This document shows, piece after piece, positions 12,098-24,603 of a DNA stretch of 64,000 bases. A program made the translations under genes and the position numbers. Source of the DNA: Labyrinthula sp. Ha (Eukaryota; Sar; Bigyra; Labyrinthulida; Labyrinthulaceae); contig JAALGZ010000004.1 in NCBI GenBank assembly GCA_015227615.1, positions 62,001 through 126,000 of the forward strand, given 5' to 3'. The notes beneath the pieces were generated by a model. That model was given only the letters and a program-made list of their open reading frames with translations, was not told the DNA's origin and did not search any database. Each line of letters starts with the position of its first letter. Position 1 is the stretch's first letter.

Positions 12098-13302
12098 TTA
12101 CTCTTCACTTGATTCACTTTCTTTTCCTTGTTCAACCTCTCTAAAAACGTACTTTCCAATCATCTCCTCAATTTCTTCTTGACTCTTTTCTTCAACAAGT
12201 AATTCACAACCTTTCTGTAAATTCTCCACTCTAGCTGCAGCAATCGCTGGAAAAAACCATTTAACAGTCCATAAAGGAACCCAACCATTTGCTCTCATCT
12301 GTACCAAAGTTTCTACTTTACATCCTTCTTCTGTTTCTGTTAATCGCAGTCCCTCTAATGCTGTGTACCCTCGAACAATTCCAACTTTTTGTAGTCCTTT
12401 TAGCACACCTTTAACGCTCTGTGAAGAAATTGTAATTTCTTCTTTTTCATCTTCATTTGTCTTTTCTGACCAGTTCAAAAGTTCTACAAAATCCCGAGGT
12501 GCTACTTTTTCAGAAGCGGAAATTTTGGAAATGTAATGAAACAAAAACGTTTGTCCACCGACAAAATTATAATGTTCTCTTGCATACATCAGGTTTTCTT
12601 CTCCTTTTCCTACGATACTCAAACGAAGTAACGCCAATAAGACTTGTTTCGGTTTGAACGGGAACTCGGTACTACTTTTATAAAGAACCGATTTTTTTTC
12701 GGGATCCACAATATCCGAATAATAAGAACACGTCTCAACCAAAACTTTTCCATATGAACCGACTTTTTTCCATCTAAAAAATAAATAATAACTTACAACA
12801 AATACTTTGCAACGTCATCAGGGTCATTTTTTTCTCCATTCAGAATAAAAGTCACATTATTCTCCCCCTCTCGAACTAATTGTTTCCACCCTTTCACTTC
12901 TCCTTTAAAATTTGTATACTTGGCATCTTTTGGGATTCTTGTGGCTTTCTGCCAAAACGCATACCACTTTTTAGAACTGTTCATCTGCAAAGTTCTTGCA
13001 TATTTTTCTATTTCTTCAGACAAATCAGCAGCTGAATACTCGTTGTTCGCATCTAATAAAGTCATTTCAGCAAGAGAATGTTGTCTTCTAGCTGCGACAA
13101 GTTCTTCTTTAGCTTTTTCTAGTTGCTGCTCATCCATCATAGTTAGATCCAACTGTGTTGCACTTGTGCCAAGGGACATCAGCGCTTCTCCACTACCAAC
13201 CTTTCCTGCTTCATCTAATTTATCTAAAGCGCTTTGTAGGGCTTCTAAATTTGCTTCTGAACCAGTTTCTACTTTAGTTTCTTCCTTCTCGGGCGTTGAC
13301 AT
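12098..13302 (-). CDS. START-domain lipid-transfer protein, two exons
   Basis: A two-exon gene (exon 1 12797-13302, exon 2 12098-12773) encoding about 393 residues from an ATG at 13302. Residues 1-110 are acidic and helical with Ala/Leu/Gln-rich, coiled-coil-like stretches. The rest reads as a START domain, the helix-grip lipid-binding fold of the StAR/PCTP family. It shows GWKQLVREGENNVTFIL early, then APRDFVELLNW, a VRGY turn, an EGCKVETLVQM strand and the closing NGWVPLWTVKWFFPAIAA helix. Members carry sterols, phospholipids or ceramide between membranes. The cargo cannot be told from sequence. No signal peptide or membrane span is visible, so it is probably cytosolic. A TTTTGGGCAATT element lies about 100 bp upstream. 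The C-terminus is strongly acidic. Confidence 0.85.
12774..12796 (-). other. Mini-intron (23 nt) in START gene
   Basis: It begins with a consensus GTAAGT and ends TTTTTTAG, in phase 2. Removing it joins …DDVAKYLL to WKKVGSYGKV and restores a single START frame. Without removal the first frame stops within the intron's first codon. This is the shortest intron supported in the window. Confidence 0.88.
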
Positions 13303-16300
13303 TGGTCTAGTTTAATTTATCTTTTTATTTTCCTGTTTGCTTTTCCGAATACGGCGTATTAAACGACTAAATTTCCATCGGGTGAATTCTACAGTTCAGT
13401 GAAATTTTGGGCAATTAAAATCCGAATTCCTTGCTTAGAATGGCCGTGATTTCCGAATGATGAGAATATACAAAAATATCCAAAAAGAAACTAAAGTATG
13501 AGAAAGTTTGGGCAGTAGGTAAAGTGTTCTACGAGTATAACTGTCTTTGTCGTTTGAGCACATAAAATTATTTAAATTCATACCATATTGCATAATATTC
13601 ATTTAAAATGTATAAGTTCTTAATTCATTAATTTCCCTGTACTTGCTAGAAACTACACATGCACCTGGAACTCAGTTATAAATGATGCTGCTGTCATATT
13701 CTCCTTGCAAAGTTTAACATGGTGATTATATTCACCTTAACGCTGGTTTTTGGCGGTTTATGTATAGCCTATGATTTCTAAAACATAATGTAATAAATAA
13801 TTCTTCATTAATCAATGAGTTCGAACTACTTGGTCTATTATTCATTACGTTAGATTATTGAACTAGGTCTTTAGACCAATTATCTTATGCCTTTTAACCG
13901 GGTTGTTCTATAAACAAAAACAAACCTAAAATAAATAGGATTAATTTATTGTGCTAACATTTTATTTCCCTTTGAAAATCCTGTGTTTAATTTATTTATA
14001 TTTGTTTCTTCTATGGTTTTTTGGAGCATTGAATTTCTACGTGTAAGGAACTCTATACATGCTTAGTCTTGTGAAATTTTATGAGATTCCAGATAATGTA
14101 CTCATTGCTTAAACCAATCATTCAAAAAGTTTGTAAGCTATGTAAATATATATACCTTATGAATGTCTAATTACAGTATTTTTCACACCTAACAGTAGGT
14201 GAGAACAAGTTGGTGTACAATTAGTCCTAGATCTACAACATAGATCAAACACCATATCATGTTGTAGGCTAGGTTTCGCATTCATCAAATAAAGATTTCA
14301 AGTTGAGTTAAAAGGTTTAAACAAGCCTTATGATGATCAATGAAGATCTAAATTCTTCAAAATGCTCTGATGCAAACTAACATCTTTTCCATTCATCAAC
14401 AACTTTGTCGCTCAGGTCCCAAAGAAGTGTGATATTTTAGTAACACAGGCTAATTTTAATTGAATGGGTCTTTAAGAAGCTGTATTGAGAATACATAATG
14501 ATCGCTTTGGGGTCTTCTTGGTTTCATTATCACCAAAGCCAGTGCTTAACATTTTTTCATAGCACTCAAACCGATACGTCACATAAATAAGCTAGCTTTT
14601 CAAATACCACGGGAAAGCAACTAGTAGCAGTTTTCACCAGAAAGATGAGATTTTTAGAAAAGACAAATGTATTTTCTGTTTTTTTTCTGCGGAAACTAGT
14701 CTGAGATGCTTATCCGTATATTTCACCAAAAACCTTTTGGACGATTTCTGGTCTTTAAACACAATAACTCGATACAATTAATCTCGAAAAATATTTCAAA
14801 ATTAACAGAGTAGCAGTAGTAATTTATTCCAGGGCAGGTATATGCCGTGACAGACGTGATTCTAAGCTCAAGCCAAAAGAATGTAGAAGACTGAAAAAAG
14901 TCAGTTGGAGATGCTCTTGATCAAGGGTGAAAGTAGGTTATCCACTGAAGTCTTCGGTATAACTAGTTCCTTATAAACATAGCTGAAAATTTCTCTGGGC
15001 AAAAAAACCGTACAGTTTCCAAAAAATATTCTATCATTAATAATAATTCTTGCAACCCAGAAACTGGCGGAGTAACCTCTTATTGAAATACAATGACCCT
15101 TTAGTTTCAATTCTTGTTGCATACATTTAAGTTAACCTTCAATTTCTTAAGTCACAATAGTATGGGCTAATTCAAGGGAGTACAGCATAGTCTACTGTGG
15201 TCGACGGGGTTATTCTGACGATGAAAAGATTAGTAAAACAGAATTAATAAATTAGTTTTCAGATTTACTCGGGGTTGACCTATGCCATATAAACACGGGG
15301 CTAATTATATATATGTGAATAGATTCAATCAGAGTCGAAAACAGTGATAGGAGCAGCTAGATATTCCATAGGTAAAGAGTTCATGTTCAACCTTTTACCA
15401 CTGATGAAATGAAGAAGAAAATACAAGAAGACCAAAGAGAGTTAAAACCAATTTAGCTAAGATTTGGGATGTATAAATATACTCAACACTTGGTTGATAT
15501 ATCTAATATTTATTTCATATTTTGCTATACTTTGTTGTTAATATATCTTCGATGTATAATTGTCTTTTTTTAGCTAAAATTTTTTATAATACCTTAGCAG
15601 CTTAGAAACAAGCATTAAGAATTATTACATCTTTTTTAAAAACATGAGTTCCTATTAACTGTAATATTTCTGTATAGAATACTCGATGTAAAGGTAGATT
15701 TATGAAAAGTTGCCATAGAGGTATGATATTGATAAATTATCTTGGGTCTTAAAATATAAAAGAAGTCAGAATACCTGATATAGCGGTATCATAAAGGGAA
15801 ATCGTTGTGTTTCAGTAACAGAAACATCAAGAGCAGGACAAATTAAATTTGTGGTTATTTTAAATAACCAACATGACTACAGTCCCCATAGAAACCGTTG
15901 AAATAAAGAAGTTATCAAAGTCTTTAAAAAAAGCTCGAATAAACGAATGTATTTGACCTATAAGACACAAGGAAATTACGGGACATTCAAATTGGTCATG
16001 TTTTTTGAGCTTAGAATTATCATATTAGTTTGGTTGTAGGAAGGATTAGTATCTATTACTTACCCATTTCAGTTATAGGACTTATCTGCAACCAGAAATC
16101 TTATTTTCTGTTGCGTTAAAAATGTGGGATTTAACTTTAACGTTAATGACCGTTATGCTCTTTTTTGCCTAATCAGATAGTTAGAAGTGAGGTATGTGTT
16201 TGTAACATCTAATAAATATCAATACTTTGTGCAAGGCGCATCAACCTTTTACACCAATATCAACAGCGTACAGGCATCATACTAGCGCTTAAGATGATAT

Positions 16301-19300
16301 ATTGGATTTAAATGTTATTATCATATCACAATTAGAACCTGTAGTCAACTGGCAACTATCTAATCATTTTCTCAGCAAAGGAAGATTACATGAAGATAGT
16401 AAAAGTAAACAAGTAAAAAAAAGACTCCAACAGAGTGGTCGGAAGAAGTTGGTATATTTGGTTTCTCAGCGGGTGCTAAAAAGGTGCTGTATATTTACGT
16501 AGCAAATAAACCTGCTAAGTTCTATAGTACCTAATTCAATAAAACCAATAGCATAGCAATTCTACCAAACCCAAGAAAAAGCCCTTTTTTTTCAGAGCAG
16601 AAAACTATGTCAAGCGAAAAAGGAATTGTTTAAGTTACATTTAAGCTGATATAAAATATGATATTGTGTTTGCAAGGATCAAGAAAATATATTGAATACA
16701 TTGAAAAAGTGAATTTATTGTTCGCTACTTTCCCGAGATCAATACTTTAAATCTATTAAACACATGCGAATATACTAAAAATCTTTTAAAAGAATTCCAA
16801 GAAAAAATTTTGCTAAATCATCTTCCAAGAATAGTCTTTACTGTAGAAGACCTCATTTTCAATTGCAAGAATTTAGTACTTTATGTGTAATTACTGTTTA
16901 GTTATCCTAAATTAATTGTTGATATTGAATAAATTTACCTCTTCTAATTTTTTGCGCTGAGAAAAACTATTTTCCTTTAATAATTCGGGAGTGCCCCTAA
17001 TGTTGTATCTATATTATATTTGCTCATAGTGTTTCCAGCAGTTAAAAGTGCTGCATATAAACTGGTCGTATTCAATTTTTTATCCATTAACTACCATTTC
17101 TCTTTTGACAACAAGTTTTTGGGTTGTATTTTTATTATGTAGAAAAGGTATGTAACTGTGGTTAAAAAATATTACAATGTAACAAAGGTCACAGATGTAG
17201 GAACAAATCAAACAATTTCCATTTTACTTTTTATCGTAAAAGAAAATCAAATGGAGAATAGAGCTTTTACCTTCATTTCCTGAAAAGAGTTAATACAGTC
17301 ACATTTTTTTGTCAACATGCGAGCACCTTCACACACACATCGACATTGCTCCAGTTGTGGAGTCTATGTTCGGAGATTCAAATTGGGAAGGAGATTGTTC
17401 TGAACCGATTACCTAGTTGCTGAGAAAGATTAGTTTTAAGCTTGGGAAGAGCCTGTTTGTTGTTCAGTCTTGATTCATTACTTGAGTACTTGCAATAATG
17501 AAACATTGTATTGATACTAACACTAGAATTTTCAACATTCAATGGGTTTCTTGAATAATATACAGTATTATTATGTAAAATCGGATAAAGCATGACATTA
17601 TCAAGAGGTGTAATAAAGGGTTTTCAAAGCCAAATATAGTACAAATTTCATAATTCATACACCTTTTCTCTTGTTACTATCCCAGAAAAGTCTAATTAAG
17701 CTTCTATTATCAAAGATATTATTTCTTGATGCGAATGCGTATTATAAAATAAATTGCTGTGAAAAACATGCGGTGAAGTGAAGTCTCCGCTGTACAGCTT
17801 CTACAATAAAGAATTTGTGCACATATTTATACAAAATTAACATTCTAACATTTTGATAGAATTCCTTGAAACGTGTAGAGAGAACTCCAATGAGCAACCC
17901 AAGTATTAGTAAATAATTGGCAAGGAATCTCAAAGTCTAAATCATTCTTCTAAAATAAGATTCCTTACTAAACTAATTTTTATCAATGGTTGTGTGCATA
18001 TAGTCAATAGAAATCTAGCTTAAATTATTTTGGCAATTAGATGAATAGAGCTCAAACAATTAACTTGGAATAATAACTCCCTTTCTGGTTTCCACTTGGA
18101 AAAAAATATTCATGCTTCTTCATGATTTATTTTTCATCTCTCCAAAAATAACCGTTTCTTTGGTTTTGCTAGACAGGTATTGAGTACAAAACTAAATGCC
18201 AAAGATTAAGTTTTCTTAATTCCTTTAAACAATATTAAAATAATTCTCGGAACTATGAACAATATGAATATATTAACAACACAACATATTGCCAATTACG
18301 TGTTTACACTTTTTTTCAACAAATGCGAAATAAGATTTGGTTTCGGGCTGTGTCCAAACTATTTCAGATCCTTAAAGATATCCATAATCAGTTCTCCATT
18401 TTCTGAAAAAAAAATGTATGAGCGTATACTATTACTTCAAGATCTATTTTATATTTTTGAGACCCCAAAACCAATAAATATTCATTTTATCCCCAATTTG
18501 ACTTACCAAGCCAAGCTTCTCATATATTTCATGTAGTCTTCTTCTCTTGCTAGTGTCTCCATTTATGTTTAATATGTCACGAAACTATCTCAAATGATTT
18601 AGAGTCTTCTTTGTTCCATCTCTGTTGAACATAAAAAGCAAAGCAAGTTTTTTTTTGGTTTCTTAATCTAATCTTAATTAACAGCAGGATTTTTACTTGT
18701 GTTTTCCAACCAACCTATAATATAAATATAGAGGAGATGCAAATACAGAAGTTTGAAATCTTTATCCCTTGTGCACGATAGAAGCTTTCTTCAATCAAAC
18801 TAAGAAAGACAGTTTAAATTATTATGCAAGGATTTTCCTCGTTACTATGCTAAGGCCTGTTTTAGTTATGTTTTTTTGTTTGTAAAAAAAATCAACATAT
18901 AATCAATAGTATTTTATGTACAAAATATTTTTGTCTGATATTTTAATTCTGTTTTAACACGGAAATGATTTATCATCTTGAGAGGCTCCCTAGGTTCTGC
19001 TTTAGAATGTTTTTCTATGTTTTTTATGGGATATAGACTTTTATGGAGAAGCTTCAACTACTTTTGACTTTCCATCTAGACAGTAGATAGTTAATGGAAG
19101 TAGAGCTGCCTGACTTGATGATAACTGTAGTATCGAAAGTAAGTTATTTTCTCAATACAGCTAAATTCAATAATTAAACGTGTTGCCTACTGATATCCTG
19201 AAACACAGCTCCTTGTTTCCTGCCCAAACTTAACCCCAAAATAAAATCTATAGGAGAAGATCATACGATACCCTTAAGTTTAAAATTTTGAATACACCGG

Positions 19301-19334
19301 AGATAAAGTTACCCATCAAACAACCCAACACGGC
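13303..19334. other. Six-kilobase stretch without a recognised gene
   Basis: The promoter-like element at 13405-13416 belongs to the START gene. The rest holds only frames under about 95 codons, such as ATG-led ones at 14901-15122 (-) and 18255-18536 (+). None has recognisable domains. I found no RNA gene or mobile element by eye. Confidence 0.5.
13405..13416 (+). promoter_or_regulatory. TTTTGGGMAATT element upstream of START gene
   Basis: TTTTGGGCAATT, followed by AAAA, lies 102 bp upstream of the START-gene ATG on the opposite strand. Confidence 0.5.
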
Positions 19335-22300
19335 CTACTTTGGGCATAATCCTTCTGCCATTGTAAGCACCGCCTCAATTCCCATAATTACACGCTGGTA
19401 TTCTGGATCTGATCTCCAGTTAGGGTCAACATCACTCATCGTGCGTTCCACTAAAACTTCTACATCCTTAGCTACCTGGATAATATCTGCACAAGTTGCG
19501 CAAGGTTCATCGAGTACTCTTGTTATTTTCTCCACGATATCCTTGCTAACACTCTCAAGTACCTTCGCAACGAATAAATACTTGGCTTTAGTATCTTCGT
19601 CAGTGACTTCAGTTGCATATATTTTAAGTGCATCAGCGGCGTATAACAGCGCCTCACTAAACTTTTGTGCATAGTATGTAAACTGTTGTTCTTGTTCTGG
19701 CGAAAGGCAACCACTTGGATCGTCAGATGTTGCAACAAAGAGGATTTCTGGTTCGGTTCTTAAGAAGTTCCTCCCTAACTCTTGTTTCTCGGGAATTTCT
19801 GTGCAAAAGCCTTTCAATTTTTCAAAAACTGTGTCTGTAACAGATTTGATTGCATCATAGATGTGGGTTTCTTTCCACATTGGCTCAATATCGAACAGAG
19901 CATCTTCCAGTACCAAGATCATATCTTTTAAGGCGTCAACCTCTTGAGGGCAAGTTCCACAAAACTCATCTGCCAAACGGGTGATGTTGGTCACAATATC
20001 ATCTGCTATGGCATCAACCACATCGGCAGTTTTTTCAAGGCTTATTCGTTTTGCCGGGTCAACTTGAAACTTAGCATATATTCTAATCAATTTTGCAGAA
20101 TAAGACAGGCCAGTTTCAACATATTCTGAAATATTGTACAATTTCTCCTTCTCGTCAGGTGTCAAACACCCTTCCTTCGGTTTTAACGGCGGGGCAGGTA
20201 AGTCTGATTTTTTCGGGCATAACTCCTTTAGCTGTCTTACATGATCAACCAGATCGTTGTATACTACAGAGAATACAGGATCGTCTCGCCAAGAAGGAAA
20301 GGAGTTATCCAACAGTTTTTCTAAAGATACAAGGGCTGAACCCAGATCTCTAGTCAAGTCTTGACAATTTTGACAGAGAGAACTGGCAGCAATTTCAATA
20401 TTCTTATCAACAGTAGCCTTGATGTCGCGTAGCTGTGATTTAAAAAGCTCAATAATTGTTGATATGGAGTCAAGGTCCAACGCAGTTTCAACAAGTGTCA
20501 ATTGATCAGAGAGAAAATCAAAGGTCTTATCTACTTTCTTCACAATCTCCTCAACTTCCTTTCTTTCACCTTTTGTAAGACAATTAGTATCTTCCTTTTC
20601 CAAAGTGACAGTTTGAAAGTGGCCTAGTCTTATCTCTGCCGTAGGACAATGCTGATAAATTGTATCCAACAAATAGTGCACCAAGTTGTCTATTTCCCCC
20701 AGGAACGGAATCTCCTCCCATTGTGGATATAATTTAGTTAAGAACCTTTCCATGGCAGATATTTCATCTTCAACTTGCCTAACAACGGTCTGGCAGGTGA
20801 TACAAATATTTTGATCAGGAACATGGCCCGCTACCTCTGCTCTAGATCTCGCAGAAAAGCCAAAATACTTAACCTCTTCTACTACACTGCTGAGGATTTT
20901 AGCGTCAGAAACAAAGCCAGGGATGAATTTATGAATGGCATGTTTAAAATGAGCCAAACTTTGTAAGACAGTATCTTCGTCCTTCTTATGTAGACAGTCA
21001 ACAGAAGCAAAGGTACTCTTCGATTGCTCAAACTCAAAAGGGCAAACTTGGTAAAGGTTTCTATACAACTGAATATAGTACAAAAACTCCTCATCTTTAC
21101 TCACCTGTTCCAACGCTGTACGATACTGGCGTACCACTGTTTCACAATCAGAACTCGCCTGAAATGGGGTGTAAGGCATCATATTAGCCTGCAAGTGACT
21201 AAGTTTTAGATAATCTGGGGCATCCTGAGGATTAGCCAAATGGTGTAACCTTTGTTCAAAAGCAGTAAACTCTGCATTAGGGCAAATTCTTACCAACATC
21301 CTTATATACTCGTCAATGAACTTAAAAGCCATTCGAAAGTAGATCATCTCCCTCCACATTGGAACCTTTCTTGCAAGAAACCCCTCAACGCTAAGTAACA
21401 TCTTGTCTAAATCGACCATAACCTGATAACAGCTGAAGCAAAGCGGTGTGTTAGGTACAATAGAAGCTACGTTGGGTGCTTCAGGGTCGGTGTAGGCCTC
21501 ATTTAACATTCCGGCCATAGAATTAATTCGAAATATCTCATTTCCTAAAGATGAGCACTCTTCCTTTTCCATGTCTCCCAGATTAAGCTGTTCATTGGGA
21601 CATAACCTTTCAGCTTCAGATAAGAGAAAGTGCACCATCTTGTTCATAATCCTCTTGAAAGGGATTCTTCTAACAACAGGGATTTTCTCAGAAATAGCTA
21701 ACAACTCTGCACAAAACAGATCAACATCCTTCATTAAACTTGTACACATTGATCCAGGTTCTATTCTCATATCAAAGTGCTGAACCTTCGTTTTGAAACT
21801 TTCAGGTTTAGTGTACTCCAGAAAAGTATCCCTAACACTATCCATGTTACCATTCAACTTCTGAATGCCAAAGTTTCTTACAGTTTTTTCCACGAACACT
21901 TTATGTTTCAAGAATAAGATTTGTTCCTCTGCGGAAGTAGGGCAAATACTTGTTACTTGCTTTATACTACCTTCAAACCTATCAAACAACGCAACAAGAA
22001 TATTGAAATCTTTCCATACTGGGGCGTATTTATCCAAAACTTCTTCAACCTTCACAAATGCTTGTAAAATAACATTTGAAACTTTAGCACATTTTACACA
22101 CATTGAATCCATTGTGGGCTCTGTATATGTTCTGATAGCAGTCTCTTCGGCATTCAGCACTCTAATGACCTGATCCAAAGCAAACCCTATTGTCCTCGAA
22201 TTTAGCTCGGATTTTGCCCCTTCTGTCCATTTTGAAAACGTACTTAAAATATTGGCGCTAATCTCAACGATTTCTTCAATATCTGTTGCTTCTTCCTTAG

Positions 22301-22484
22301 TCAAACACTTGTCTTTGGCCTTCTTTCCGAATTGATTCTTCTGCGAGATAGAAAACATCTCAGCAATTGGTTCTACGGTGATCAGTGGAATATCAGGAAA
22401 ATTTCCATGCTCTAAGTTTTCGGCATCAGATAAGGTTAAGGAGCAGTAAAGGAATGTAGAAACGAAAAGATACTTGAACTTCAT
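19335..22484 (-). CDS. Secreted protein of eight cysteine-patterned helical modules
   Basis: A single uninterrupted frame of 1049 residues from an ATG with a typical signal peptide (MKFKYLFVSTFLYCSLTLSDA). It is therefore predicted to enter the secretory pathway. The rest is helical and built from about eight modules. A full module is a C-L-(T/S) start, about 60 helical residues, a CxxC (CVKC, CFSC, CITC, CQNC, CGTC or CATC), a conserved Trp about 30 residues on, and a final CP (SICP, RLCP, RICP, QVCP, QHCP, ELCP, GFCTE, GLCPK). Modules 2 and 4 have lost the CxxC. The pattern recalls saposin-B-like helical disulfide proteins but lacks their full six-Cys spacing, so I do not assign that family. 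No membrane anchor is seen at the C-terminus. A TTTTGGGCAATC element lies 33 bp upstream. The QSOX-type oxidase at 30884 could form its disulfides. Confidence 0.85.
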   Translation of the reverse strand: MKFKYLFVSTFLYCSLTLSDAENLEHGNFPDIPLITVEPIAEMFSISQKNQFGKKAKDKCLTKEEATDIEEIVEISANILSTFSKWTEGAKSELNSRTIGFALDQVIRVLNAEETAIRTYTEPTMDSMCVKCAKVSNVILQAFVKVEEVLDKYAPVWKDFNILVALFDRFEGSIKQVTSICPTSAEEQILFLKHKVFVEKTVRNFGIQKLNGNMDSVRDTFLEYTKPESFKTKVQHFDMRIEPGSMCTSLMKDVDLFCAELLAISEKIPVVRRIPFKRIMNKMVHFLLSEAERLCPNEQLNLGDMEKEECSSLGNEIFRINSMAGMLNEAYTDPEAPNVASIVPNTPLCFSCYQVMVDLDKMLLSVEGFLARKVPMWREMIYFRMAFKFIDEYIRMLVRICPNAEFTAFEQRLHHLANPQDAPDYLKLSHLQANMMPYTPFQASSDCETVVRQYRTALEQVSKDEEFLYYIQLYRNLYQVCPFEFEQSKSTFASVDCLHKKDEDTVLQSLAHFKHAIHKFIPGFVSDAKILSSVVEEVKYFGFSARSRAEVAGHVPDQNICITCQTVVRQVEDEISAMERFLTKLYPQWEEIPFLGEIDNLVHYLLDTIYQHCPTAEIRLGHFQTVTLEKEDTNCLTKGERKEVEEIVKKVDKTFDFLSDQLTLVETALDLDSISTIIELFKSQLRDIKATVDKNIEIAASSLCQNCQDLTRDLGSALVSLEKLLDNSFPSWRDDPVFSVVYNDLVDHVRQLKELCPKKSDLPAPPLKPKEGCLTPDEKEKLYNISEYVETGLSYSAKLIRIYAKFQVDPAKRISLEKTADVVDAIADDIVTNITRLADEFCGTCPQEVDALKDMILVLEDALFDIEPMWKETHIYDAIKSVTDTVFEKLKGFCTEIPEKQELGRNFLRTEPEILFVATSDDPSGCLSPEQEQQFTYYAQKFSEALLYAADALKIYATEVTDEDTKAKYLFVAKVLESVSKDIVEKITRVLDEPCATCADIIQVAKDVEVLVERTMSDVDPNWRSDPEYQRVIMGIEAVLTMAEGLCPK

Positions 22485-24603
22485 TTTCTTCTCGTTTTAA
22501 TCTAAACGGTAAGTTGATTTTGGGCAATCAAACAAACAAATCAAGGCATTTGTACAGATTAACGTTTTGTTTAGAATTTTGAGCTATATATACTTAACAA
22601 TCCCAATTATAAATTTTACTGAATATTCTATTGAACTGATCATATTCTCTACTGCAAAATTCTTGCGCAAAACACACCCCATAAGCAGACTAAACTAACT
22701 CGGCTGCGAGTTGCTTTATGGAGTTAGTAGTTCTCGTTAGCAAAGTTTTTATTTTCGTTTTTTGGTTCTTGTTCTAAGCTTCCGCAAATTAAGTAATGTT
22801 CAGTGACTTTATAATCTACTAACCTTCAGTTATACTTTTATATTCCAGTTAGAGGCCTTCTATGGACGGATATTCTACCCTTGTCCTGAGCATTAAGGTT
22901 CATGCGAGTTATGCAACACAATGTTGGTTGACTCAAGTGGACTAGTTCAATACTAATCAGTGGCCTTCCCCCACACAACAGTGCTAATAACTTCACAAAA
23001 TGACACATTCTGTGGTCATGTAGGGTTCATTGTAACTTGCTAGTCTTCTTCAATATTTTTCATGAACCGTCGTACTTACATTGTATTGCTCTGCCACGAT
23101 TTTTCATCTGACTTAAGTGAATTTAAGAATCCAGCTCAGGAGATAAGGAATGCTTCGACAGATGAATGAACTCCATTCTAAAGCGATGACGAACATTAGA
23201 TTTAATCTCTTCTCACTGACAAATAATACATTTATACCCCTTAATGCCTTTAAAATTTCTCTCCGGAGTGAGGGGAATATTTCGAAGTTACTAAATTCTA
23301 ACTAATGCTAATCACAGAGACATAACTAACTGTTTGGTTGCCCTATGGGGAGATCACGCAAGAAAACAGATAAAGTTAAGAAGCATTCTTCTGATTCTTC
23401 CAGTATGTTTAGATTAACCCTTTGTTATTTAAATTTAGAGAAAAAACTAAGACATCTCAATTATTTTAGAAGATTTTGGTTGCTTCACATGGTTTTTCCG
23501 CGTCTTGTTTTCAATTTCCAAGAATCTCTAGTACTCATATGATAAGGTGATGAACAGTAAGCGCAGAGTTTAGTTTATTGCAACGTTGGAATTAATCAGT
23601 ACTCATCATATGAGGAATAGCTACTAGAAGTCGTCTTCTGAGAGATATTAGGTCGAATTTTTATTTTACTCCGATCAACGTATTTGAAAGTACCTAACTT
23701 TAAAAGTAGTATGCGTATTTATTAAAATAAAGCTCATCTTGTAGAGGTTTATCTTATTATTAAGTCGATTTAGGTACCGAAAAATAATTTCAAGCCGTAC
23801 AGTTAAACTAACTAGCTGATGCTAATTATATGTTTGTATCAGCAACACTACTGTTACCTTCGAACTTTCTCCAAATATCAAATGAAAGATTTTTCTGTTT
23901 CCAAATATATGAAAAGAGTCCTTTTGAAGAATTTTAGCAAGAAGAGTTGCTTTCTCTATTTTCTTTTTTCTTGGAACTTCAATGCATTTCTACTTTGCAC
24001 ATACCTGGGTAAACAGGGGCTTTTAAGGAGTATAATATTATTTTTCCGGGTCTACCTTGGGCTTTAAGCAACAATATGCTAAAATCTAATTGAGAGCATA
24101 TAATTACAAAACTAGTTCAGCTGCCCAAAGCTTTGTTCCTACTTTAGTTTATTTTAGCTCACTTCTAGTGTTAGTTTCCTCTAAAACAAAAACCTAAGTT
24201 GTTTCTCTTTCTTAAAATTCTGTTCTTAATAAACTTTACTAGAGTTAAGTTTATTCTACGGAAGTTCTAAACATCTCAGGATAGAGTATTCATAAATATA
24301 TCTACCTTATAGTGTACAATACAATAATTCAGGTACAAGTATAAAAACCTGGTCATATTTTCATGAATATCTCTTCTCCTAGTGAGAGGCATAAAACTTT
24401 CTCCTTCTATGATTGGTTAAATAAACCAATGAAAATATCATATACTGAAGAGATGGGACTTTATATCCTTAACATGATACAGTTGGAAACAAAGAAAATT
24501 GCAGGGAGTTAAGGTAACTTCTGAAACGCTGTATCTTACGACGAAAATACTATAGAACTAATATAATATTAAACCAGGGTTCAGTTAGAAGTAATTCCAA
24601 CCA
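22485..24603. other. Gene-free stretch between secreted protein and actin-like gene
   Basis: Two kilobases shared by two divergent genes. It holds the element at 22518-22529. Frames of 65 and 82 codons occur at 23345 and 23819 without recognisable content. Confidence 0.5.
22518..22529 (+). promoter_or_regulatory. TTTTGGGMAATT-like element upstream of secreted protein gene
   Basis: TTTTGGGCAATC lies 33 bp upstream of the ATG at 22484, on the opposite strand. It matches the set motif except at the last base. Confidence 0.45.

Noticed and set aside
14901-15122. ATG-led 73-codon minus-strand frame
   Set aside because: Unrecognised, short, and no supporting context.
18255-18536. ATG-led 93-codon frame
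   Set aside because: No recognisable domain, biased low-complexity composition, no promoter motif nearby and no paralogue. Chance length for AT-rich DNA.
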